Assembly: GCA_050485785.1 (NCBI GenBank)
Contig: JBJHCA010000016.1
Span: 1-48,246, forward strand
Direction of reading: 5' to 3'
Length of the DNA stretch: 48,246 nt
DNA from: JBJHCA01 sp050485785
GTDB taxonomy: Bacteria; Bacteroidota; Bacteroidia; Chitinophagales; Saprospiraceae
Below the pieces are notes generated by a model that made no database searches, was not told the DNA's origin, and was given only the letters and a program-made list of their open reading frames with translations. Made by a program: the position numbers and the translations under genes. How positions within the stretch are numbered: position 1 is the first letter of the stretch; each line of letters opens with the position of its first letter. Shown here in pieces: positions 15,878 through 24,726 of the stretch.

Positions 15878-16948
15878 ATGCATACCATTTTGTTGATTGA
15901 AGACCACGAAGAAATGCGAGAGAATATAGCAGAGATCCTCGGGCTGGCAGGGTATAAGGTCCTCAGCGCATCGCATGGCAAGCAGGGTGTAAGGCTTGCT
16001 CAGGAACACATACCCGATCTCATCATCTGCGATATCATGATGCCTGAGCTGGATGGATACGGGGTGCTGCATATGTTGAGTCGCAGCCAGGCCACAGCCG
16101 GGATTCCCTTTATTTTCCTCACGGCCAAATCCGAAAAAAGTGATTTTCGCAAAGGGATGAGCCTGGGAGCCGATGACTACCTCACCAAACCCTTTGACGA
16201 TACGGAACTGCTGAATGTTGTAGAAACCAGACTCAGAAAGAGTAAACTCCTTCGCGAAACCGGAAGCCAGGCAACCGAAAAACCTGCCGAGAGCCTGAAA
16301 CAACTCATAGATCTGGCCAGAGCCCGTGATGAACTGGTGAAACTGAATACTCAGGGCAAATCGCGGTCATTTAAAAAGAAGCAGGTGATCTATACGGAGG
16401 GAAGTTTTCCGGTGGGAATGTTTCTCATCGAAAAAGGCAAGGTAAAAACCGTTCAGGTGCACGATGATGGCAAGGAGTTGATCACCGGTCTATACAAGCA
16501 GGGTGATTACCTCGGATACCGGGCTTTGCTGGAACAGGCACCTTATCACGATACGGCCATTACCCTGGAGCCGGCAGAGTTGATGCTGATCCCTAAGGAC
16601 GACTTTTTTGCCTTGCTTCACAGTAACCGGGATGTTTCTGCGCACTTTATCAAACTATTGTGTCATTCTGTAGCAGAAACAGAACAGCAGTTACTGGACA
16701 TGGCCTACAATTCGGTAAGGAAACGCATAGCCAACGCATTGATCCAGATGCGGAACCGATACAAAAAAGATGGACAGGAACCATTCAGTATGCCCATGCC
16801 CAGAGAGGATCTGGCCGGTATGGCAGGCACAGCCACAGAAACAGTAATCCGGACGCTGTCTGACTTCAGATCGGAAAAACTCATCGACATCAGGGCCAGT
16901 AATATCACCATTTTGGAGCCAGGGAAGCTGGAGAAAATGGTCAACTGA
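15878..16948 (+). CDS. Response regulator fused to a CRP/FNR-type regulator
   Basis: 356 residues. A receiver domain (LLIEDHEEM; Asp52 in IICDIMMPELDG; Lys104 in DYLTKPF) is followed by a ~40-residue linker, a cyclic-nucleotide-binding beta-roll (FKKKQVIYTEGSFPVGMFLIEKGKV to LMLIPKDDFFALL, ~165-250), and a winged HTH with MPREDLAGMAGTATETVIRTLSDF (~307-330). This makes a CRP-like DNA-binding regulator controlled by phosphorylation. No FNR-type Cys cluster is visible. The ATG at 15878 is required because the receiver starts immediately. The two kinases just upstream are likely phosphodonors. It ends 27 nt from the convergent subtilase gene. Confidence 0.9.
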   Translation: MHTILLIEDHEEMRENIAEILGLAGYKVLSASHGKQGVRLAQEHIPDLIICDIMMPELDGYGVLHMLSRSQATAGIPFIFLTAKSEKSDFRKGMSLGADDYLTKPFDDTELLNVVETRLRKSKLLRETGSQATEKPAESLKQLIDLARARDELVKLNTQGKSRSFKKKQVIYTEGSFPVGMFLIEKGKVKTVQVHDDGKELITGLYKQGDYLGYRALLEQAPYHDTAITLEPAELMLIPKDDFFALLHSNRDVSAHFIKLLCHSVAETEQQLLDMAYNSVRKRIANALIQMRNRYKKDGQEPFSMPMPREDLAGMAGTATETVIRTLSDFRSEKLIDIRASNITILEPGKLEKMVN

Positions 16949-16975
16949 TACAGCGCCCTTTACACAAAGCTTAAT

Positions 16976-19162
16976 TTACCGCACTATCTGGAGTTTTTGT
17001 ACGCCAAACCCGGATGCTGATTCAAACCGCACCAGGTATGTTCCCGATGGCAGATTGCCGATATTGATTTCAAGGTTTCCGGTATTCAGATTGGACAGTG
17101 TTTTGAGAGCTTGACCTTCAAGGTTGAAAATATCGATTTGCTGCAGCACGATGTCTCCGTTTTTGCCGGCAATACTCACAGTGTTCATGGCAGGATTGGG
17201 AAATACAGTGATCAGGTCGTTCTGCATAGGCAGTGAAGATACCCGGGTGATGGATTCCACAGCCAGCACTGCGGCCAGTGCATTGGCCTTTCCCCATCCC
17301 CACTGCAGGTGTCCTTCGGAGCCAATGTTGCCAGTGTGCTGATCGAGCCGGGCTGTCTCTTTGAGGACCATTTTGGCTTCCGTTGCTGATAAGAGCGGGT
17401 TTGCCTGTAGCATCAGGGCAACTATCCCCGTAACCATGGGCGCTGACATGGAAGTGCCGCTGAATGCCCTGAATCCGTAGGTTTTGCCGTTGTGTGCCAC
17501 AGTGGTACTAAAGCCGCTCTGGGTAGGATCAAACGAATTGACAGAAGAGATCACGTTTTGTCCGGTAGATGCAATATCCGGCTTGGTGCGCTCATCCACG
17601 GTGGGGCCGTGGCTGGTGAATGTCGACATTTGACCACCGAATACCTGTCCAAGCACATTGACATCATTCTTCAGGTAGGAGGCTACAGTGATCACGTTTT
17701 TTCCCACACCTGCCGGCTCACCCAGGCCATAGTAGAAGTCTCCGCCAACAGAACCGGGATAGGTCGCTAAAAAAGGTTGCCCCCAATTGGTATAACGGCT
17801 ATGAAGGCGAACACAATTCCACAAATGAATGTGACTGTCGTCGGATGTGAGTTCCAGCAGAATGCGCAGCCCTCCGGTGCGGGCTACCTGCAGCCTGAAG
17901 TTGGGCTTATCGTTCAGGAAAAACTGAGCCTGGCCTTCCAGAATGACATGGACTTCTTCGTTGCCAATCTGTACAGTTTCATTAATAGACGGATTATTGC
18001 CGGACCACAGGAATGGTGTTTCATAAACTACTTCATTGAAGTTGTTGATCGCTTTGACACTTACGGCAAAACTACTGTTTGCAGATCCCCACATCGATAC
18101 AGTTTGGCCAAACTGATCGGCGAAATTGCCAAACCCTACAATGGTGCGCATGGTGTCACCCGGGTTATCATTGAAGTCCATATCGATGTGGAATAAATTG
18201 GTACCGTTGTTTCCTGCGGAACCCACAAATACTTTACCCGGACCATGCAGGATGTCCATGCCGTAGTTCTTCAGTGATGAGCCGTCGTGAGGCCCCAGAT
18301 GGCTGCCAAAACTCATATTGACCACAAAGGGCTTACCAACCGAGGCAGCATAATTGGTAACATACGAAAATGCATCTATCAGAGAAGGGGCATCCCTACG
18401 CAGAGAAACAAAAATCAATTCTGCTTCAGGTGCAGCTCCCTTGTGCGGTGTACCCGCACCCATCCCTCCGGCAATTCCGGCTACATGTGTGCCATGAGAG
18501 CCCGGGCCAAAAACGTAAAGCGTGTCCTCCTGGGCCTGTAGCAAAGCTTCCATACCTATATACTCTGTGCCAAAGGAATATCCCTGCGGAGGAGGTCCTG
18601 ACAATTTGTTCTGATCCCATGCCCGTGAAACACGCAAATGGGTGAGCGTGGTGTCGTAAAAAGTGGGATGGGTATAATCAAATCCCCAGTCGATAATGGC
18701 TATTACCACACCTTCGCCTGAATAACCCTGCGCCAGCCCACCCAGGCCATGATTAACGCTGTCGGTTCTCGAATCTATGGTTGATGCCCTCAGGTAGGGA
18801 TCGACGGGCTCGGCAATTTCAGCATACCGGATGCCGGGAACATTCAGCAGGGCCTCTGTCTTATGAATCGGTACGCGGAATGTCCACAAATCCTGCAGGC
18901 GGGTGTCGTTGATAACGCCCATCGATTGAAGGGCTGAAGAATTGAGTTCATTGTGATCAACCAGACACAACACGCCAATGTACCACGTTCCCAAGTGAGG
19001 TGTAAGATCATACTCGGCGATGAATGAAGGAGGCAGGGAAGGCAACTCTGCTACATTCCTGTATTCATTCAGGAACAATCGGGTGCCAATATTGGTGGCA
19101 GCCTGGCCAAACAAAGTGACATGAATAAGCAGCAGTGCAACAGAAACAAAAAATCGGTACAT
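16976..19162 (-). CDS. T9SS-exported subtilisin-family (S8) serine protease
   Basis: 728 residues. A signal peptide (~1-19, ending FGQ), an N-terminal propeptide-like region (~20-135), then the S8 catalytic domain: Asp158 in AIIDWGFDYTH, His223 in GSHGTHVAGIAGG, the oxyanion region SMGFGS-like NMSFGSH, and the catalytic Ser in SGTSMSAPMVTG (~575). The C terminus is a type A T9SS sorting domain (VFPNPAMNTVSI ... LPSGTYLVRFES). All triad residues are present, so an active secreted or surface protease is expected. A ~150-residue insertion between His and Ser is typical of the larger subtilases. The genes on both sides are transcribed away or convergently, so it is monocistronic. Confidence 0.93.
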   Translation of the reverse strand: MYRFFVSVALLLIHVTLFGQAATNIGTRLFLNEYRNVAELPSLPPSFIAEYDLTPHLGTWYIGVLCLVDHNELNSSALQSMGVINDTRLQDLWTFRVPIHKTEALLNVPGIRYAEIAEPVDPYLRASTIDSRTDSVNHGLGGLAQGYSGEGVVIAIIDWGFDYTHPTFYDTTLTHLRVSRAWDQNKLSGPPPQGYSFGTEYIGMEALLQAQEDTLYVFGPGSHGTHVAGIAGGMGAGTPHKGAAPEAELIFVSLRRDAPSLIDAFSYVTNYAASVGKPFVVNMSFGSHLGPHDGSSLKNYGMDILHGPGKVFVGSAGNNGTNLFHIDMDFNDNPGDTMRTIVGFGNFADQFGQTVSMWGSANSSFAVSVKAINNFNEVVYETPFLWSGNNPSINETVQIGNEEVHVILEGQAQFFLNDKPNFRLQVARTGGLRILLELTSDDSHIHLWNCVRLHSRYTNWGQPFLATYPGSVGGDFYYGLGEPAGVGKNVITVASYLKNDVNVLGQVFGGQMSTFTSHGPTVDERTKPDIASTGQNVISSVNSFDPTQSGFSTTVAHNGKTYGFRAFSGTSMSAPMVTGIVALMLQANPLLSATEAKMVLKETARLDQHTGNIGSEGHLQWGWGKANALAAVLAVESITRVSSLPMQNDLITVFPNPAMNTVSIAGKNGDIVLQQIDIFNLEGQALKTLSNLNTGNLEINIGNLPSGTYLVRFESASGFGVQKLQIVR

Positions 19163-19306
19163 GGCTTGTGTAGTTATTTTCGGCTAAAATAGTAATTTGC
19201 GCTTAATGAGCTTAAGGGTTGAAAACCACAATTCACCATCGCGCAAAAAACAAGGCAGAAGTTGAGGCGTTTTTCAATCTGCCATTCATCACAAAACCAG
19301 GACAAA

Positions 19307-19849
19307 ATGAACTTAAATATGCTTTTCCTCCTCATCACTTTAATGGGAATATCCCTGTTGGCGTGCGAATCTGCCGAGTATGCCAATCAGCAAGGCTCCA
19401 CAGCAGATAACGAAACCATGGATATTCAGGCCAATGCCGGAGAATCTCCGGCTTCCGCGCAGCAGTCTGCCCGCATACAATCTGATGATGCCGAACTGAC
19501 AGACCCTCAACTGGAAAATGCACGGTGGATATTGATTGAGCTTAATGGAAGAATTATTGAAAGAGTTCGCGACCCCAGAAAGATCAATTATGTGCATTTT
19601 CATGGCGACGGGCAGCGGGTGCATGCTTTTGCCGGCTGTAATCACATGTCAGGTATTTATGAGATCAGTACAGACGGCAGTTTGTCATTTTCTCAGTTAA
19701 TTGCAACCCGCATGGCCTGTGAGGATATGGAAAACGAGCATCAGCTTTCGGAAATACTGGAAAACACACATAGTTACTCCATCAGTGACGGCATTCTTAG
19801 TCTGAACGTGCCGGGCCGTGATGGTGCGGCCAAACTTGAGCGGGAATAA
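19307..19849 (+). CDS. META/HslJ-domain lipoprotein
   Basis: About 180 residues from the ATG at 19307 (an upstream in-frame ATG at 19262 gives an N terminus with no signal character). The lipobox is SLLAC, giving a lipid-anchored protein. A polar low-complexity linker (~25-65) leads to a META domain: ARWILIELNGRII, VHFHGDGQRVHAFAGCNHMSGIYEI, then LIATRMACEDMENE. HslJ-like META proteins sit in the cell envelope and are linked to stress or antibiotic tolerance in other bacteria; the molecular role is not established. It is convergent with anmK, 13 nt away. Confidence 0.85.
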   Translation: MNLNMLFLLITLMGISLLACESAEYANQQGSTADNETMDIQANAGESPASAQQSARIQSDDAELTDPQLENARWILIELNGRIIERVRDPRKINYVHFHGDGQRVHAFAGCNHMSGIYEISTDGSLSFSQLIATRMACEDMENEHQLSEILENTHSYSISDGILSLNVPGRDGAAKLERE

Positions 19850-19862
19850 GGTTCAATTCGGG

Positions 19863-20951
19863 TCAACCTGCAATTTTCCAGAGTGATCCCTGAATGTGAT
19901 CTTTCGAAGCGCCGGTAGTTTGCGCCAGCGGGGCAGGAGTTTGGGTTAAATACAGGTAACCCAGATAACTCATCAGCATGGCTTCTTTAAAATCGATCAC
20001 TTCATTTTCGGGAACTATCAGTGCGATGCGGTTGCCGGCCAGGGTTTGCATACGATCAACCAGGTATTTATTGTGCGCTCCGCCTCCGCTCAACAGTACT
20101 TTTATGTCCGTGTCAGTACCGGCAAACCGGCTGTGTAACTGCCGTACCAAGCTTTCGGCAATCCACTCCACAGCGGTGGCCAGCAGATCTTCCGGAGGTT
20201 CATTGCGGCTGAGGAAAGGTGCAGCCAGTTTTTGCCGGACCCATTGATTGCTCATGGCTTCTACCCGATCCATGGCCGGGTAAAGCTGTCGAAGCTCGTC
20301 CAGCAGAGGCCGGATAACCTTTCCGGTGGAAGCCATTGTGCCGTTTTCGTCAAACCGCTGATTTTTTCTTTCAGCCAGCATGTTGAGAAGCTGGTTGCCA
20401 ATCACCACATCACATGCCGTAAGCCTGCCATTCACTTCAGCACTCATGTTGGCAATGCCGCCCAGGTTAATCCATGCATCATAACCTGCAAAAAGTGCCC
20501 GGTCTGCCAGTGGAGCATAAGGAGCACCACGGCCTCCGGCGGCCATATCCATAGATCTGATGCCGGTAAGTACGCTGAATCCGCACTCATGGGCTATGTG
20601 CGCGCCGCTACCGAGCTGCACGCTGAAAGATGATTCCGGCTCGTGAAATACCGTATGCCCGTGCACTGCCACAATGTGGGGTTTCACGTTGAGCCCAGCA
20701 CACCATTCACCGATCGCTTGTCCGGCCATCCGGCCAAATTCGGCATCCAGGGCAAACAAATCCGAAGAGGAAAGCGTATCGCTGAGGCTTAGCTTTTTGC
20801 GAATATTTTTGGGGATATCTTTTTGTTGCAGGGCCAAAACATTCCACGTGAAAGGAACATCATCCCGCCCTGAGAAAGCTACCAGAGCCAGGTCGATACC
20901 GTCAAGCGAACTGCCTGACATTACCCCCACACAAAGCAGTGTTTCATCCAT
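19863..20951 (-). CDS. anmK: Anhydro-N-acetylmuramic acid kinase AnmK
   Basis: 362-residue sugar kinase of the ASKHA fold that opens and phosphorylates 1,6-anhydro-MurNAc during peptidoglycan recycling. Visible are GVMSGSSLDGIDLALV at the N terminus (phosphate-binding loop), AVHGHTVFHEP, NLGGIANMS, CDVVIGNQLLN, the ENGTMASTGKV segment, and LLSGGGAHNKYL near the C terminus. Length matches the family. The ATG directly follows the TAA of the cytochrome c gene (TAAATG), so the two are co-transcribed, although no functional link is known. The recycling partners MurQ and AmpG are not in the window. Confidence 0.95.
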   Translation of the reverse strand: MDETLLCVGVMSGSSLDGIDLALVAFSGRDDVPFTWNVLALQQKDIPKNIRKKLSLSDTLSSSDLFALDAEFGRMAGQAIGEWCAGLNVKPHIVAVHGHTVFHEPESSFSVQLGSGAHIAHECGFSVLTGIRSMDMAAGGRGAPYAPLADRALFAGYDAWINLGGIANMSAEVNGRLTACDVVIGNQLLNMLAERKNQRFDENGTMASTGKVIRPLLDELRQLYPAMDRVEAMSNQWVRQKLAAPFLSRNEPPEDLLATAVEWIAESLVRQLHSRFAGTDTDIKVLLSGGGAHNKYLVDRMQTLAGNRIALIVPENEVIDFKEAMLMSYLGYLYLTQTPAPLAQTTGASKDHIQGSLWKIAG

Positions 20952-21308
20952 TTACTGGCCATTCAGTTCCATGGTATACAAAGCTACTGAATGGATTTCA
21001 TTTTCAGTGAGAATTCTTCGGTATGGAAGCATAAGCCCCTTACCATGTGTGATGATGTGGATTCGCTCGTCAAGCGTGGCACGACTTTCTGTAAGATCAC
21101 CGGCATCGTTGAGCCCCAGTTTACCGTCGGTGCCATGGCAAAGCACACATTGCTGGCGGTAGATTTGTTCACCCCGCATTACACTGATATTGTCGTCTTC
21201 AGCCCGGCTTGCACTACTTTGTCCGGTGGCATTGCTGCGGGTAGCCGGTTCGCAGGCCATGGCCAGTAAAATCAACAGCAGGGCAGCAGTGGTCAGGTAT
21301 TTCAGCAT
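20952..21308 (-). CDS. Small c-type cytochrome lipoprotein
   Basis: About 118 residues from the ATG at 21308. The longer frame to 21377 adds 23 residues before the signal peptide and is less likely. A lipoprotein signal (LLILLAMAC) is followed by a polar linker and a single cytochrome c domain with the heme motif CVLCHG and a likely Met ligand in KGLMLPYR. The order matches short class I cytochromes found in many Bacteroidota. It probably carries electrons at the periplasmic face of a membrane. The final AMELNGQ-like end abuts the anmK start. Confidence 0.85.
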   Translation of the reverse strand: MLKYLTTAALLLILLAMACEPATRSNATGQSSASRAEDDNISVMRGEQIYRQQCVLCHGTDGKLGLNDAGDLTESRATLDERIHIITHGKGLMLPYRRILTENEIHSVALYTMELNGQ

Positions 21309-21529
21309 AATTGTGATTATTGAGAAATAACACTTGCATGCCTGGTCTGTTTTTTGGTGCCGTTTATCGATAATCATCGCCTAAAGGCTTGACGCAACAA
21401 TGTATGGCCAGGTCGCCCGGGTAAGCAATTAAGTTACGCAGTACGGGGCTTAGGCCAAAATTATGTGAGCGGTTTTGTGCTGCAAAAAAATGTGATCCAT
21501 CATTACAAAAATCCTCCTCACCGAACCTT

Positions 21530-21557
21530 GGAAACTTTAAATGGTTTAAGAGTTTCC
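21530..21557. promoter_or_regulatory. Palindromic operator candidate for the TetR-family regulator
   Basis: A 28-bp inverted repeat with arms GGAAACT / AGTTTCC and inner TTTAAA / TTTAAG around a TGG centre. It lies 7 bp upstream of the -7 element TAACTTTG (21565-21572), covering the -33 region. A TetR dimer bound here would block transcription of its own operon. Confidence 0.6.
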
Positions 21558-21564
21558 TAATCCA

Positions 21565-21572
21565 TAACTTTG
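21565..21572 (+). promoter_or_regulatory. -7 element of the tetR-tolC-MFP-RND operon
   Basis: TAACTTTG fits TAnnTTTG exactly and lies 22 nt before the regulator ATG at 21595. Confidence 0.55.
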
Positions 21573-21594
21573 CGCACCTTTCATGTAAATTTCC

Positions 21595-22203
21595 ATGGAG
21601 CAACGCCTCAAAATACTGACCAAAGCGGAAGAGCTTTTTCTGCAGCACGGCATACGCAGTGTAACTATGGACGACATTGCCGCCTCACTAAGCGCATCCA
21701 AAAAAACGCTGTACCTGTACTTTGCCAACAAGGCCGAACTGCTGGAGCAGGTCATTATGCAGCACATGCAGCAGGAGATGAGCGATCTGAACCGGATCAA
21801 TCACGAAGCTGAGGATGCTGTGGATGAAATGCTCACCATCAATCGCCATGTGATGCAGCTTTTGCGCAAAATGAATCCTCTGGTGCTGCAGGATATGAAG
21901 AAATATTACACCGACATGTGGAAGTTGCTGAACCGGCAGAACGAACAGCAGATCTACGATGTGGTTTTCAGGAATCTTGAACGCGGCAAACGGGAGGGTC
22001 TTTACCGGCTCCAGTTGAATCCGGCCATCATTTCCAGGTTGTACGTTTACCGTTCTTCCTACCTGATTGATGAGGCATTTTTTCCGCACGACAGGTTCAG
22101 CCTGCAGGAACTGATCAACCATGTACTGGACTATCACATGCATGGAGTGCTGTCGGAGGAGGGTGTAAAAAAATACAATGAACGAACAGCCTTTAAGATA
22201 TGA
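21595..22203 (+). CDS. TetR/AcrR-family transcriptional repressor
   Basis: 202 residues. The N-terminal helix-turn-helix is KAEELFLQHGIRSVTMDDIAASLSASKKTLYLYFANKAELL in shape (positions ~9-49), the standard TetR DNA-binding domain. The C-terminal ~140 residues are helical and variable, as expected of a ligand-binding part. It is first in an operon with an outer-membrane factor, a membrane-fusion protein and an RND pump, so it most likely represses that pump and is released by a pump substrate. The TolC gene starts inside its stop codon (ATGA overlap). An inverted repeat at 21530-21557 is the probable operator. Confidence 0.92.
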   Translation: MEQRLKILTKAEELFLQHGIRSVTMDDIAASLSASKKTLYLYFANKAELLEQVIMQHMQQEMSDLNRINHEAEDAVDEMLTINRHVMQLLRKMNPLVLQDMKKYYTDMWKLLNRQNEQQIYDVVFRNLERGKREGLYRLQLNPAIISRLYVYRSSYLIDEAFFPHDRFSLQELINHVLDYHMHGVLSEEGVKKYNERTAFKI

Positions 22204-23546
22204 GAAAGCTTTGGATCCTACTCCCTCTTCTGCTGGGATTTGCCCTGGCCAGTGCACAGCAGACTTTTACCCTGGAAGAAGCTATTGCCTATGCGCTTCA
22301 GAATAATCCCGGACTCAAGTCAGAGCGCTTAAACATCAAAGATGCCAATGAGCAGATCCGTGGATACCGAAGCAGTGGTTTGCCACAGGTTACGGGCAAT
22401 GCCTCTTATCAGCATTTTTTAGCCATACCTACACAGATACTACCTGAAGGAAGTTTTTTTGAGGGTGATCCCGATCAGGGTATACCGCCCAATCCGCAGG
22501 AAGACCTGGAAGTACAATTTGGCACTAAGAACAATATCACGGCCGGTGTCGAACTGAGTCAGTTGTTGTTTGACGGGTCATTTTTTGTGGGCCTGCGGGC
22601 TATGCGCATGTACCGGGAGTTGGTGGGCAGACAAATAGCACATACCGAAACCGAGGTTCGCAATAATGTGACGGAAGCATACCTGGCAGTACTGGTAGCC
22701 ATTAGGAATAATGAAATTCTGGAGCGCAATATCAACAATCTGGAGCGGGCACTCAATGAAACTACGGCCATGTTTGAAAACGGGTTTGTTGAGCGGCTTG
22801 ATGTTGACCGCCTTGACCTATCGCTGGAGAATATCCGGATAGAAGCTGAAAATGTGCAAAGTCTTTTACATCTCAGTTACAACATCCTGAAATGGGAGAT
22901 GGGTTACCCCATGGCCGATGATATTGCCATAGCCGATGAAATTGACCGGTTGACGGATGAGGCACTTATAACGGCTGTGCTGGCTGAAGAAACATTTGAT
23001 CCTTCCTTGCGCAGTGAGTACCACGTATTGAATCAGGCCATCGAGATGAATGAAGTGAATGTGGATCAGTTCCGGATGAAGTACTATCCGACGCTCAGGG
23101 CGTTTGCCAGTTACTCGCAGGTGTTGCAGGGAGATGCCATTGCTGGCAGCCCTTGGTTCCCGACCTCGGTGGTAGGCCTTAGCCTGCAGGTGCCGGTTTT
23201 TGACGGGTTTGGCCGTTCATCCAATGTTCAGCGGGCCCGGGTTGACCTCGACAAAGCCCGGCTGCAGAAAGATGCCTTTCTGGAAATGGCCCGGATGGAA
23301 GTGAACAATGCCCGGATTCAGTACAGCAATGCAAGACGCAGTGTACAGAGCAGGCAGCGTTCTATGGATCTGGCTGAGCGCATATATGAAACAACGCAGT
23401 TCAAGTACCGCGAGGGTATAGGCAGCAGTCTGGAGGTAACTCAGGCTGAGAGCGAGCTCTATTCATCGCAGGCCAATTACATTCAGGCGCTGTTTGACCT
23501 GCTGAGTGCACAAAACAATCTCAAGCGTGCCCTTGGCAAGCTTTAA
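22200..23546 (+). CDS. TolC-family outer-membrane efflux protein
   Basis: 448 residues. A signal peptide (ending ALASAQ) is followed by the OEP repeat structure of TolC: LEEAIAYALQNNPGLKSERLNI, the beta-barrel segment, then the second repeat with LNQAIEMNEVNVDQFRMKYYPTLRAFASY, and the long coiled helices ending in ESELYSSQANYIQALFDLLSAQNNLKRALGKL. It would form the outer-membrane channel of the tripartite pump encoded here. The start shares four bases with the tetR stop. No lipobox is present, unlike the NodT subfamily. Confidence 0.93.
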   Translation: MRKLWILLPLLLGFALASAQQTFTLEEAIAYALQNNPGLKSERLNIKDANEQIRGYRSSGLPQVTGNASYQHFLAIPTQILPEGSFFEGDPDQGIPPNPQEDLEVQFGTKNNITAGVELSQLLFDGSFFVGLRAMRMYRELVGRQIAHTETEVRNNVTEAYLAVLVAIRNNEILERNINNLERALNETTAMFENGFVERLDVDRLDLSLENIRIEAENVQSLLHLSYNILKWEMGYPMADDIAIADEIDRLTDEALITAVLAEETFDPSLRSEYHVLNQAIEMNEVNVDQFRMKYYPTLRAFASYSQVLQGDAIAGSPWFPTSVVGLSLQVPVFDGFGRSSNVQRARVDLDKARLQKDAFLEMARMEVNNARIQYSNARRSVQSRQRSMDLAERIYETTQFKYREGIGSSLEVTQAESELYSSQANYIQALFDLLSAQNNLKRALGKL

Positions 23547-23556
23547 CGAACTGGAA

Positions 23557-24726
23557 ATGAATATAATCATGAGATATTTACTTTATTGGGGTATCATTTT
23601 GTGGGGCCTTACGGCCTGTAACGGTAACAATGATGCCGTACAGAATGACCTGGACAGCAAGCGTCGTCAGCTTGCTGAGAAGCGCGAGCAAGCTAACCGC
23701 CTCAATCGCGAGATCATGGAACTGGAGGATGCCATAGAGCAGCTTGCTCCTACTACAGACCGACATCGACTGGTGACTACGCTGATTCCTGAGCCCGGAC
23801 CGTTTACCCGGTTTGCTGCCGTTCAGGCAAAGGTAGCTGCACAGGACCTTATCAGTGCTTCTGCCGAAATGCCGGGCAGGGTGATTGCGCTCAATGTACG
23901 GGAAGGGCAGCAGATAAGCAGAGGCAACCTCATAGCACGAATCGATACGGAGCAGATTGACAATCAGATTGCAGAGCTGGAAACTGCTCTGGAGCTGGCC
24001 ACAACCCTGTATGAGCGGCAGTCAAATCTTTGGGAGCGCCAGATAGGCTCAGAGATACAGCTTTTGGAATTGCGCAACAACAAAGAGAGGCTGGAGAAGA
24101 ACCTGGCCAATCTGCAACTGCAAAAGGAGCGATCATCTGTATATGCACCCATTAATGGCGTAGTGGAGAATGTGCTGATCAAACAGGGAGAAATGGCTCA
24201 GCCCGGCAGCCCCATTGTTCAGATCCTGGACATGAACAACCTGAAAGTGGTGGCATCGGTGCCGGAGGTGTACCTGGGAAAAGTAAAGCGCGGTGATCGG
24301 GTACGGATAGAGTTTCCGACCATTCGCCGTGAAATTGAAGCTCCGGTAACCTTGATCGGCAATGTGATCAATCCCGCTAATCGGACCTTCAATGTAGAGA
24401 TAGCTGTGGATGCCCGGCAAACTGTTATCAAACCCAATCTTACGGCAGTAGTTCACATTGAAGAGTACAACCGCGATGAAGTGATCCTCCTTCCCGAACA
24501 GGTGATCCGTCGCGAAGTAAGCGGAAGAAACTATGTGTTTGTGGCCGACCGCACCAATGCGATACCCGTGGCCCGCAAAAAATATGTGGAAACAGGCAGG
24601 TCTTATATGGGAGACATAGTGGTAGAAACCGGGCTGAGCAGTGATGATGAAGTCATAGTAAAAGGAGCCCGCGAGTTGAAGGACGGAGAGCCGGTAAACA
24701 TATCAAACGAAGCGGAAAATGAGTAA
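23557..24726 (+). CDS. RND efflux membrane-fusion (HlyD/AcrA-type) lipoprotein
   Basis: 389 residues from the ATG at 23557 (23569 is a second good candidate). A lipoprotein signal with lipobox GLTAC is followed by a coiled coil (~25-50), a half-lipoyl/barrel-sandwich domain (SASAEMPGRVIALNVREGQQISRGNLIARID), a hairpin of two helices, the second lipoyl half (SVYAPINGVVENVLIKQGEMAQPGSP), and the beta-barrel and membrane-proximal domains. Unusually, an extra coiled coil comes before the sandwich domain. It bridges the RND pump and the TolC protein. The stop overlaps the RND start by 8 nt, so the two are translationally coupled. Confidence 0.92.
   Translation: MNIIMRYLLYWGIILWGLTACNGNNDAVQNDLDSKRRQLAEKREQANRLNREIMELEDAIEQLAPTTDRHRLVTTLIPEPGPFTRFAAVQAKVAAQDLISASAEMPGRVIALNVREGQQISRGNLIARIDTEQIDNQIAELETALELATTLYERQSNLWERQIGSEIQLLELRNNKERLEKNLANLQLQKERSSVYAPINGVVENVLIKQGEMAQPGSPIVQILDMNNLKVVASVPEVYLGKVKRGDRVRIEFPTIRREIEAPVTLIGNVINPANRTFNVEIAVDARQTVIKPNLTAVVHIEEYNRDEVILLPEQVIRREVSGRNYVFVADRTNAIPVARKKYVETGRSYMGDIVVETGLSSDDEVIVKGARELKDGEPVNISNEAENE

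Noticed and set aside
19863..19900. AGAGTGATC match near the end of anmK
   Set aside because: Shares only a short part of the ACAAAGAGTGAT core, no hairpin, and is coding.
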